From assembly GCF_001612825.1 (NCBI RefSeq), contig NZ_BDBE01000057.1:1-32467 (forward strand): a stretch of DNA of 32,467 nucleotides, given 5' to 3'. This DNA comes from Nocardia caishijiensis NBRC 108228. GTDB lineage: Bacteria; Actinomycetota; Actinomycetes; Mycobacteriales; Mycobacteriaceae. The notes under the pieces were generated by a model. It was not told the DNA's origin. It made no database searches and saw only the letters and a list, made by a program, of their open reading frames with translations. Each line of letters begins with the position of its first letter. Within the stretch, counting starts at the first letter, position 1. Shown here in pieces: positions 22,541-29,410 of the stretch. Made by a program: the position numbers and the translations under genes.

Positions 22541-23736
22541 AGCTGACCCCGCACCCACTCGACGAGCCGGTCCCAATACCCGGCGGCCACCTCGAACACC
22601 TCGGACCCGCTCTGCGAAGCCAGAATCACCACGACCACCGCCACCAGCGCCGCCAGCACCACGAACGCCAGCGCCGCGCCGGTCGACCGATGCCGGTACA
22701 GCGTCGACACCGCGTTCGCGTCGACCAACTTCGCACCGACCTTCAACCGGGTCAGGAACGTCGCCGGATTGCTGTCGCGGCGGCCACGGTCGAAGAAGTC
22801 CTCCAGCGACGCGTGCGCACCGGCCAGCACGATCAGCGACGCACCGTGGTGATCGGCCAGCATCAAGGCCAAGTCGGTCGGCGACCCCGACGACGGGAAG
22901 GTCGTCGCGCCGATGCCGAGATCCTGGATGCGTTCGAGCCCGCGCGCGTGACCGTCGGTGTCGGCGGGCAGGATCATCTCCGCGCCGGAGCGCAGGGCGG
23001 CAGTGCTGATCTCGTCCGGATCACCGACGATCAGATCCGGCTTGTACTTGAGCTTGCGCAGCGTGTCCGCGCCGCGGCCGACCCCGATCAGGATCGGCGC
23101 GTACTCCTTGATGAACGGCTTGAGCCGTTGCAACTCCTCGAGATGCCCCGGCCCGTCCGCGATCACAACCACGTGCCGGTTGCGCAGATCCAGCTCGATG
23201 TCGGGCACGCCGATTCCGTCGATCAGCAGCGCGCTCTCGGTGCGCACGAACTCGGTGGTGTTGCCCGCGAAGGCGTCGAGGTGATCGGCCAGCCCGTTGC
23301 GTGCCTCGATCATCCGGTCGGCGATCGTCGACTCGTCGAACTCGATGCCATCGACCAGGACCTCGGGTTCCTTCTTGGTCAGCTTGTCGGCGTAGACGAC
23401 ACCGGCGTCGATGCGGATCTTCGCGCCGTCCTTGATCTTGCCGAACGCGTCCGAAGACACCGCGTCCATCAGCACGATCCCGTTGGCCACCAGCACTTCC
23501 GGACCGAGATTGGGATAGCGACCCGAAATCGACGGTGACGTGTTGACCACCGCGACGACACCCGCCTCGACGAGCCGGTCGGCGGTATGGCGATCCAGAT
23601 CCGTCTCGTCCAGGACCGCGATATCCCCCGCGCCGACCCGGCCGAGCAATCGTCGAGTATTGCGATCCACCCGCGCGATCCCGGCGACACCGGGCAGCGT
23701 TTCGGTGTTCCGTGACAACAACGCCGGCATCTTCAT
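22537..23736 (-). CDS. steA: SteA, cytokinetic ring/cell separation protein (thiamine pyrophosphokinase-like)
   Basis: 399 aa, the Rv1697 homologue. The MKMPALLSRNTETLPGVAGI start is conserved in the family. A TPK-like domain covers about residues 170-330 (YKPDLIVGDPDEISTAALR, GSPTDLALMLADHHGASLIV) but thiamine pyrophosphokinase activity is not known. A C-terminal membrane helix (LAFVVLAALVAVVVVILAS) near residues 354-372 is followed by a short tail. In corynebacteria SteA and SteB localise to the septum and control peptidoglycan hydrolysis. No good ribosome site precedes ATG 23736, so a leaderless message is possible. Confidence 0.93.
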   Translation of the reverse strand: MKMPALLSRNTETLPGVAGIARVDRNTRRLLGRVGAGDIAVLDETDLDRHTADRLVEAGVVAVVNTSPSISGRYPNLGPEVLVANGIVLMDAVSSDAFGKIKDGAKIRIDAGVVYADKLTKKEPEVLVDGIEFDESTIADRMIEARNGLADHLDAFAGNTTEFVRTESALLIDGIGVPDIELDLRNRHVVVIADGPGHLEELQRLKPFIKEYAPILIGVGRGADTLRKLKYKPDLIVGDPDEISTAALRSGAEMILPADTDGHARGLERIQDLGIGATTFPSSGSPTDLALMLADHHGASLIVLAGAHASLEDFFDRGRRDSNPATFLTRLKVGAKLVDANAVSTLYRHRSTGAALAFVVLAALVAVVVVILASQSGSEVFEVAAGYWDRLVEWVRGQL

Positions 23737-23850
23737 GTGGCCGATGATGGAGCCAAACCCTCAACCTTTGGTGGAGGCGCGCCGAATCACCGACCACGCC
23801 GGTACCCGTATGCTCCCTGTCACAGATACTTCGATCAGGAGCAGAAAACC

Positions 23851-24270
23851 ATGCCGAGCAGCACGGTCGAGACCGTTCTCGACGCCCCACGCGACATCGT
23901 CTACCGCCTCTTCACCGAGCGGGAGAGCGTGAGCCCCCACCTGCCTATTCAGGTCAAACTGGTCAAGCAGGGCGACGCGACCACCGGCGTCGGCGCCCAG
24001 CACCTGCTCGGCTTCGGCAAGCTCGGTGTCACCGAGGAGATCACCGCGCTGGTCCCCGGTGAGCGCATGGAGTACAAGATCGTGAAGGGTGCGCCGGTCA
24101 AGCGGCACGTCGGCGTCGTCACCTTCGCCGACACCGCCGAGGGCGGCACCCGCGTGGTCTACACCATGGAGTCCGAGCCGTCGCTGCCCGTCCCGACCAA
24201 GGCCATGGAGTTCGGCCTGCGTCAGCTGACCAACCAGCTCATCGGCGGCATCCGCAAGGCCCTGCGCTGA
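23851..24270 (+). CDS. SRPBCC family protein
   Basis: 139 aa from ATG 23851 with AGGAG nine bases upstream. A single SRPBCC/START-like domain: SSTVETVLDAPRDIVYRLFT, GFGKLGVTEEITALVPGERM, GTRVVYTMESEPSLP and a C-terminal helix LRQLTNQLIGGIRKAL. Ligand unknown. It is the only plus-strand gene within the conserved block, between recN and steA, which are adjacent in M. tuberculosis. Its stop codon abuts the recN stop codon with no base between, leaving no room for a terminator. Confidence 0.85.
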   Translation: MPSSTVETVLDAPRDIVYRLFTERESVSPHLPIQVKLVKQGDATTGVGAQHLLGFGKLGVTEEITALVPGERMEYKIVKGAPVKRHVGVVTFADTAEGGTRVVYTMESEPSLPVPTKAMEFGLRQLTNQLIGGIRKALR

Positions 24271-26043
24271 TCAGAGCGAGACACTTCGCTCGGCACGAGC
24301 GGTCTCCAGCAGTTCCTCCGCGTGTGCCCGGCCGGTCTCGGTGTCGTCGAGACCGGCCAGCATGCGGGCCAGTTCCACCACGCGTTCCTCGTCGGTGAGC
24401 GTACGAACGCCGCTGTCCACCTTGCCTTTTCCGTCGTCGGACTTGTTCACCACCAGGTGCGTGTCGGCGAAGGCCGCCACCTGCGGCAGGTGGGTCACGA
24501 CGATCACCTGATGGGTGCGGGCCAGGCGCGCCAGGCGTTTACCGATCTCGACCGCTGCCCGGCCGCCGACACCGGCGTCGACCTCGTCGAACACCATGGT
24601 CGCCCCGTGATCCGAGCCGGCCAGCACCACTTCCAACGCCAGCATCACGCGCGAGAGCTCACCACCGGACGCGCTCTTGCTCAGCGGCAACGACTGCGCG
24701 CCGGAGTGCGCCGAGAGCCGGAATTCCACCTCGTCGACACCGTTGGATCCCGCGTGCAGGGCCGTCCCGTCGACGTCGAGCGGTGCGGAATCCTGGGCGC
24801 TCGCCCGCAGTGTCCGGACCTGTACCTCCAGGCGGGCCTTGCCCATCGCCAGCCCGCCGAGCTCGGTACTCACGGCGGCGGCCAGCTTGGACGCGGCCTT
24901 GGTGCGGGCGGCACTGAGTTTGCGGGCGGCCTCGCGCACCTTGCCCGCGGCGATCTCGACCTCGGTGGCCAGTTTGGCCAACGCGTCCTCGGAGACGTCG
25001 AGGGAGTCCAGGCGGGCGCGGGATTCGTCGGCCCACGCGATCACCCCGTCGATGTCGGGGGCGTATTTGCGGGTGAGCGATTTCAGTTCGGCCTGGCGGT
25101 TGAGCATCGAGTCCAGGGCGCCGGGGTCGGAGGGCAGTTCGGACAGGTAACCGCTGAGCTCGGTCGTCACGTCGACCACCACCGCGATCGCCTCGCCCAG
25201 CCGGGGCGCGAGCGCGGTCAGGCCGGGATCGTCGGCCGAATCAAGGCGGGCGCGTGCCCCACCGAGCAGGTCGAGCACGCCACCGCCGTCGGCACTGGAG
25301 TCGGCGGGCCCGGACAGCGCCTCGTGGGCGGCGGCAGCGGCCTCGCGCAGCGAGTCCAGGTCGCTGAGCCTGCGGATCTCGGCGACGAGCCGGGTGTCCT
25401 CTCCCGGTTCGGGCGCGATGCCGTCGATTTCGCCGAGCGAATGCTTGAGCCGGTCGGCTTCCAGGGCGAGTTCACGGCTGTGGGCGGTGCGTTCGAGAAG
25501 TTCGGTGCGGGCGTCGAGCCAGGTGCGACGGTGCACCTGATACTTGCGCAGCAACGACGCCACGCCGTCGCCCGCGAACTGGTCGAGCGCGGCGAGCTGC
25601 TGTTCGGGCCGCTGCAGCCGCAGCTGATCGTTCTGTCCGTGCACGGTCAGCAGCCGGGAGGTGAACTCACCGAGCACCGCTGCGGGCACACCGCGACCAC
25701 CGAGATGGGCCCGCGACCGCCCGTCGCTGTTGACGGTGCGCACCGCGATCACGCTGCCGTCCTCGTCGGCCTCGGCGCCCGCCGATTCCAGCACCTCGGT
25801 GATCGCGCCGCGGGCCCCGTCGTTCACGTCGTCGACGACGAAACGACCCTCGACCACCGCTTTCGACGACCCCACCCGCACCCGGCCCGCGTCCGCGCGG
25901 GCGCCGCTGAGCAGGTGCAGGCTGGTGACGACCATCGTCTTACCGGCACCGGTCTCGCCGGTGAGCACGGTCAGTCCCTCGTGGAATTGCGCGGTGGCCG
26001 TCGAGATGACGCCGAGTCCGTCAATCCTGATCTCGGTCAGCAT
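24271..26043 (-). CDS. recN: DNA repair protein RecN
   Basis: 590 aa from ATG 26043. An SMC-like ATPase for double-strand break repair. Walker A GETGAGKT at residues 29-36 (LTVLTGETGAGKTMVV), a long coiled-coil middle part, the ABC signature SGGELSRVMLALE near residue 459, Walker B TMVFDEVDAGVGG near 480 and IVVTHLPQVAAFAD. It starts inside the nadK 3' end (23-bp overlap), so it is coupled to nadK. Confidence 0.96.
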   Translation of the reverse strand: MLTEIRIDGLGVISTATAQFHEGLTVLTGETGAGKTMVVTSLHLLSGARADAGRVRVGSSKAVVEGRFVVDDVNDGARGAITEVLESAGAEADEDGSVIAVRTVNSDGRSRAHLGGRGVPAAVLGEFTSRLLTVHGQNDQLRLQRPEQQLAALDQFAGDGVASLLRKYQVHRRTWLDARTELLERTAHSRELALEADRLKHSLGEIDGIAPEPGEDTRLVAEIRRLSDLDSLREAAAAAHEALSGPADSSADGGGVLDLLGGARARLDSADDPGLTALAPRLGEAIAVVVDVTTELSGYLSELPSDPGALDSMLNRQAELKSLTRKYAPDIDGVIAWADESRARLDSLDVSEDALAKLATEVEIAAGKVREAARKLSAARTKAASKLAAAVSTELGGLAMGKARLEVQVRTLRASAQDSAPLDVDGTALHAGSNGVDEVEFRLSAHSGAQSLPLSKSASGGELSRVMLALEVVLAGSDHGATMVFDEVDAGVGGRAAVEIGKRLARLARTHQVIVVTHLPQVAAFADTHLVVNKSDDGKGKVDSGVRTLTDEERVVELARMLAGLDDTETGRAHAEELLETARAERSVSL

Positions 26044-26977
26044 CGGTGTCCTTCCCCGTTCGCTGTCTACCCCGCCAGCCCGTGACCGGCAGCTGGAACT
26101 TGCGCACCATCCGGTCGGCGAAGGGCGCGGAATCCAGCCGCACCCACCGCACCGGTCGTTCGCCACGCACCACCTCGGCCCGACCACCGCGTGGCAGGGC
26201 GAGCGTGCGCCGCCCGTCCAGGAAGACGATCGCATCGTGCCCGGTCGCCACCGCTTCCACGGCGATCAACGACTCGGGGCTCGTCACCAGCGGCCGCGCG
26301 AACAGCGCGTGCGCGTTGCTGGGAATCACCAGCATGGCCTCGAGCTCCGGCCACACGACCGGACCGCCCGCCGAGAACGCGTACGCGGTCGATCCGGTGG
26401 GCGTGGCGACGAGGATGCCGTCGCAGCCGAACGCCGACACCGGTCGCCCGTCCACCTCGAGGACCACTTCGAGCACGCCCATGCGTTGTGCGTTCTCGAT
26501 GCTCGCCTCGTTGAGCGCCCAACCGCGTTCGGTGACGACATCGTCGACCCGGACGGTGACGTCGATGGTGAGCCGGTCTTCGAGCCGGTAGTCGCGGTCG
26601 ACCACCTGGGCGAGCGCTTCATCGAGGTGCTCGGCCTCGGCCTCGGTGAGAAAACCGATGCGGCCCAGGTTGATTCCCAGTACCGGCACCCCGGTCGGCC
26701 TGCCGAGTTCGGCGGCACGCAGGAAGGTTCCGTCGCCGCCGAGGGCGAGCACCATCTCGCAGCCCTTGGCCGCCGACGGGCTGTGCGGCACGACGCGCAC
26801 CGGGTATCCGCCCGGCTCGTCCTCGAACCGGGTGCTGTCGGCCTCGTCGGCCAGCACCCGCAGACAGATGCCCGCCGCGGCGAAGATCTTCGCCACCCGG
26901 TGCGCCGTCTCGATGATCTCCGCCCGGCCCGGATGGGCGACGAGCAGAATCTCGCGACCGCTCTCACGCGAACTCAC
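26021..26977 (-). CDS. nadK: NAD kinase
   Basis: 318 aa from GTG 26977, which overlaps the tlyA stop by 4 bp (GTGA); the frame extends further upstream but that part lies in tlyA. Makes NADP from NAD with ATP or polyphosphate. VLALGGDGTFLRAAEL holds the catalytic GGDGT (80-84), followed by LGINLGRIGFLTE, the NE motif in WALNEASI (156-157) and PTGSTAYAFSAGGPV. Position and length match mycobacterial PpnK. Confidence 0.96.
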   Translation of the reverse strand: MSSRESGREILLVAHPGRAEIIETAHRVAKIFAAAGICLRVLADEADSTRFEDEPGGYPVRVVPHSPSAAKGCEMVLALGGDGTFLRAAELGRPTGVPVLGINLGRIGFLTEAEAEHLDEALAQVVDRDYRLEDRLTIDVTVRVDDVVTERGWALNEASIENAQRMGVLEVVLEVDGRPVSAFGCDGILVATPTGSTAYAFSAGGPVVWPELEAMLVIPSNAHALFARPLVTSPESLIAVEAVATGHDAIVFLDGRRTLALPRGGRAEVVRGERPVRWVRLDSAPFADRMVRKFQLPVTGWRGRQRTGKDTDADRDQD

Positions 26978-27795
26978 TGCGGCCCCTCCTCCACAGCCTG
27001 GGCGACGAGCGCCGCCACCTGTTCGGCGTCGTAGTCGAACGGGCCGACCTTGCGCAACCACAGGAAGTATTCGACATTGCCCGACGGTCCGGGCAGTGGA
27101 CTGGCGACCACACCGAGGGTGCGCAGACCGAGCGCACCCGCCGCGGCCGCGACCTCACACACCACTTCGGCCCGCAGCGCCGGGTCACGCACGACTCCGC
27201 CGGAGCCGACCCGTTCCTTACCGACCTCGAATTGCGGCTTCACCATGGGCAACAGATCGGCGCCATCGCTCACGCAAGCCGCCAGCGCGGGCAGCACGAG
27301 CGCCAGCGAGATGAAGGACAGATCACCGACCACCAATTCGACTGTGCCGCCGATGGTTTCAGCGGTGATGCCGCGCACGTTGGTGCGGTCGAACACGCGC
27401 ACCCGTTCGTCGTTCTGCAGACGCCAGATCAGCTGTCCGTAGCCGACGTCGACCGCGACCACCTCCCGCGCGCCCTCGGTGAGCAGCACATCGGTGAAAC
27501 CACCGGTCGAGGCACCCGCGTCCAGGCATCGCTTACCCGCGACCGCGAGACCCTGCGGCTCGAATGCTTCGAGGGCACCCAGCAGCTTGTGCGCGCCACG
27601 CGACGCCCACGACACCTCGTCCGGTTCCTCCCGCACGATCAACGGTGTGCCCGCCTCCACGGCCGTGGCCGGTTTCACCGCGACGGTCCCGGCGATCAAG
27701 ACCCGGCCCGCGCCGATCAGCTCGACCGCGTGTTCCCGCGACCGGGCCAGTCCGCGGCGAACCAGTTCGGCATCCACCCGCGCTCGTCTGGCCAC
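26974..27795 (-). CDS. tlyA: 16S/23S rRNA 2'-O-methyltransferase TlyA
   Basis: 273 aa from GTG 27795, placed one base after the stop of the small upstream gene; a longer frame is not conserved. An N-terminal S4 domain (ARVDAELVRRGLARSREHAV) joins an FtsJ-like methyltransferase with SAM loop LDAGASTGGFTD. The K-D-K-E tetrad can be assigned to Lys69 (SRGAHKL), Asp157 (VGDLSF), Lys185 (MVKPQFEVG) and Glu241 (GNVEYF). TlyA 2'-O-methylates cytidines in both rRNAs; its loss is a known cause of capreomycin resistance in mycobacteria. The motifs indicate an active enzyme. Confidence 0.95.
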   Translation of the reverse strand: MARRARVDAELVRRGLARSREHAVELIGAGRVLIAGTVAVKPATAVEAGTPLIVREEPDEVSWASRGAHKLLGALEAFEPQGLAVAGKRCLDAGASTGGFTDVLLTEGAREVVAVDVGYGQLIWRLQNDERVRVFDRTNVRGITAETIGGTVELVVGDLSFISLALVLPALAACVSDGADLLPMVKPQFEVGKERVGSGGVVRDPALRAEVVCEVAAAAGALGLRTLGVVASPLPGPSGNVEYFLWLRKVGPFDYDAEQVAALVAQAVEEGPQ

Positions 27796-27796
27796 C

Positions 27797-28078
27797 TCAG
27801 ATCTTGTCCACGGTCGACAGGGCCTCCACCAGCACCTCGTGCGCCTGCTCGAGAATGCGCGCGCGGCGGGTGATGTCGGCCCCGGTCTCGGTGTTCTCCG
27901 CGGGCCCCGGTTCGCGTCGCTCACCGAGCTCGGCGAGCAGTTCGTCGACCTGGGATCTGATCCGGTTCGGGTCGGCCGGTACGTGCGCCTGAGCGCCCGG
28001 CAGATGACTGCCGGGCATCGGGATCCCTGGTCGGGGTTGCGGTGACGTGCCGGATGGCGGCGAACTCGGAGTACTCAT
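27797..28078 (-). CDS. Small conserved hypothetical protein (Rv1693-like position)
   Basis: 93 aa from ATG 28076-28078. A Pro/Ser/Gly-rich N-terminal half (STPSSPPSGTSPQPRPG...) precedes a helical part (NRIRSQVDELLAELGER, then RRARILEQAHEVLVEALSTV) likely to form a short coiled coil. It sits between the HAD phosphatase and tlyA, the position of the small protein Rv1693 in M. tuberculosis. Function unknown. It is separated by 13 bases from the phosphatase stop and one base from tlyA, so it is co-transcribed. Confidence 0.8.
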   Translation of the reverse strand: MSTPSSPPSGTSPQPRPGIPMPGSHLPGAQAHVPADPNRIRSQVDELLAELGERREPGPAENTETGADITRRARILEQAHEVLVEALSTVDKI

Positions 28079-28091
28079 CGTGCCGTCAACG

Positions 28092-28985
28092 CTATCGGAT
28101 TTCCGAATCGACCGCGCGCACCCGTACCGCCCTGCCCGGGTGCTGCCGCAATAGATCCGCGACATCGCCCGGCGCGGCCACCCCCGACACGATCTCGGCG
28201 TTGAGGGCGTCCAGCGACAGCGCGATGTAGGTGGGCACCTGCGCAGCGGGTGCGCCGACCGCCTCCTCGAGGGTGCTCACCCCCGTCAGCACGAGGAGTG
28301 AATCCAGGCCGAGGCCGTTCGCTCCCTCGATGTCGGTGTCGAGCCGGTCGCCGACGACCAGGGCGTTTCGGGTCCCGGCTCGCTCGACGGCGTCTTCCAT
28401 CAGCGGCGCGTACGGCTTGCCCGCGACCAGCGGTTCGCGATCCGAGGCGGTGCGCAGCGCGGCGACCATCGACCCGTTGCCCGGCGCGAGACCGCGTTCG
28501 TTCGGCAACGTCCGGTCGGTGTTGCTGGCCACCCAGAGCGCCCCCGCTCGCAAGGCATAGGCAGCTTCCGCGAGGTCGGGCCACGCGGTGGTCGGCGAAT
28601 GCCCCTGCACCACGGCCGCGGGCGGTGTCTGCGCGAACCGGCGGACGGGTTTCAGACCGACCGCCTCGATTTCCGCGGCGAGATCGTCGGTGCCGACGAC
28701 CAGCACCTCCTGCCCGGCCGACAGGCGCTGACCCAGCATGCGGGCGGCGGCCTGCGCACTGGTCACCACGTCGTCGGCGGCGGCCGGATACCCCAGCTCG
28801 GCCAGGTGCCCGGCCACTTTCGCCGGTCCGCGCGCCGCGTTGTTGGTCACATACACCAACCGCTGCGCCGAATCACCGTGCGGGACAAGCGCTTCGGGTG
28901 CACCGTCGATCACCTCGGGACCGCGGTACAGCGTCCCGTCCAGATCGAGCAGCAGGGCCTCATATTGATCGCGTAGCCGATTCAC
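28092..28985 (-). CDS. HAD-IIA family phosphatase
   Basis: 297 aa. Motif I LLLDLDGTLYRG with nucleophile Asp14 and Asp16, motif II in VYVTNNAARGPAKVA, a cap domain, Lys in VAGKPYAPLMEDAV, and motif IV VVGDRLDTDIEGANGLG. This is the NagD/phosphoglycolate-phosphatase-like HAD-IIA group; the Rv1692 homologue was reported as a glycerol-phosphate phosphatase. GTG 28985 lies a few bases after a GAGGG stretch. It is the first gene of the run that leads to recN. Confidence 0.92.
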   Translation of the reverse strand: MNRLRDQYEALLLDLDGTLYRGPEVIDGAPEALVPHGDSAQRLVYVTNNAARGPAKVAGHLAELGYPAAADDVVTSAQAAARMLGQRLSAGQEVLVVGTDDLAAEIEAVGLKPVRRFAQTPPAAVVQGHSPTTAWPDLAEAAYALRAGALWVASNTDRTLPNERGLAPGNGSMVAALRTASDREPLVAGKPYAPLMEDAVERAGTRNALVVGDRLDTDIEGANGLGLDSLLVLTGVSTLEEAVGAPAAQVPTYIALSLDALNAEIVSGVAAPGDVADLLRQHPGRAVRVRAVDSEIR

Positions 28986-29410
28986 ACACCCTCACTCCGT
29001 CGTCGTGCCGGGTCGAGTACATCTGCGACCCTAGGCGAGACCACCGACAGATTCGGTTCGCCCCGAATCGTCCTCGCCTCCTTCATGATCGGTCATGCCC
29101 GGCCGCCCCGGACCCACTGTGCCCAGGTTCATCCCGAGCCCGGCGAGTCGCGTCCCGTTTCGACGTCGGGTGCGTGAGTGTGTTCCTCACCGACATCCAC
29201 AAACGGCCGCTCACGGCTGATCCGACGAGCGCGCGGTGACGGTGTGGCCGTCGCCCTGCGGACAACGGCATCCTTTCGCCGACCCAGGCAAGGCCGCCGA
29301 ACCAGCGCAGGTCGATCGGGGTCCAGGTGCCGTGCGCTGTGCCCGCACGCGCAAAGGCCGTCGGTCGGGAGCCATGGTCGGTCCCGGCCGACGGCCGCGA
29401 ATGCTATGAA
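28986..29410. other. 425-bp region without a convincing gene
   Basis: No frame here shows coding bias or homology. It holds a small inverted repeat GATTCGG-6 nt-CCGAATC (29050-29069), perhaps near the promoter of the phosphatase operon, and the terminator hairpin at 29356-29396. No clear -10/-35 pair could be assigned. Confidence 0.5.
29356..29396 (-). terminator. Terminator-like hairpin after the repeat/TPR gene
   Basis: 15-bp arms (29356-29370 and 29382-29396) with one G-U pair and an 11-nt loop, beginning 15 bases beyond the stop at 29411 in the direction of transcription. Three Us follow the stem on the minus strand. Confidence 0.7.
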
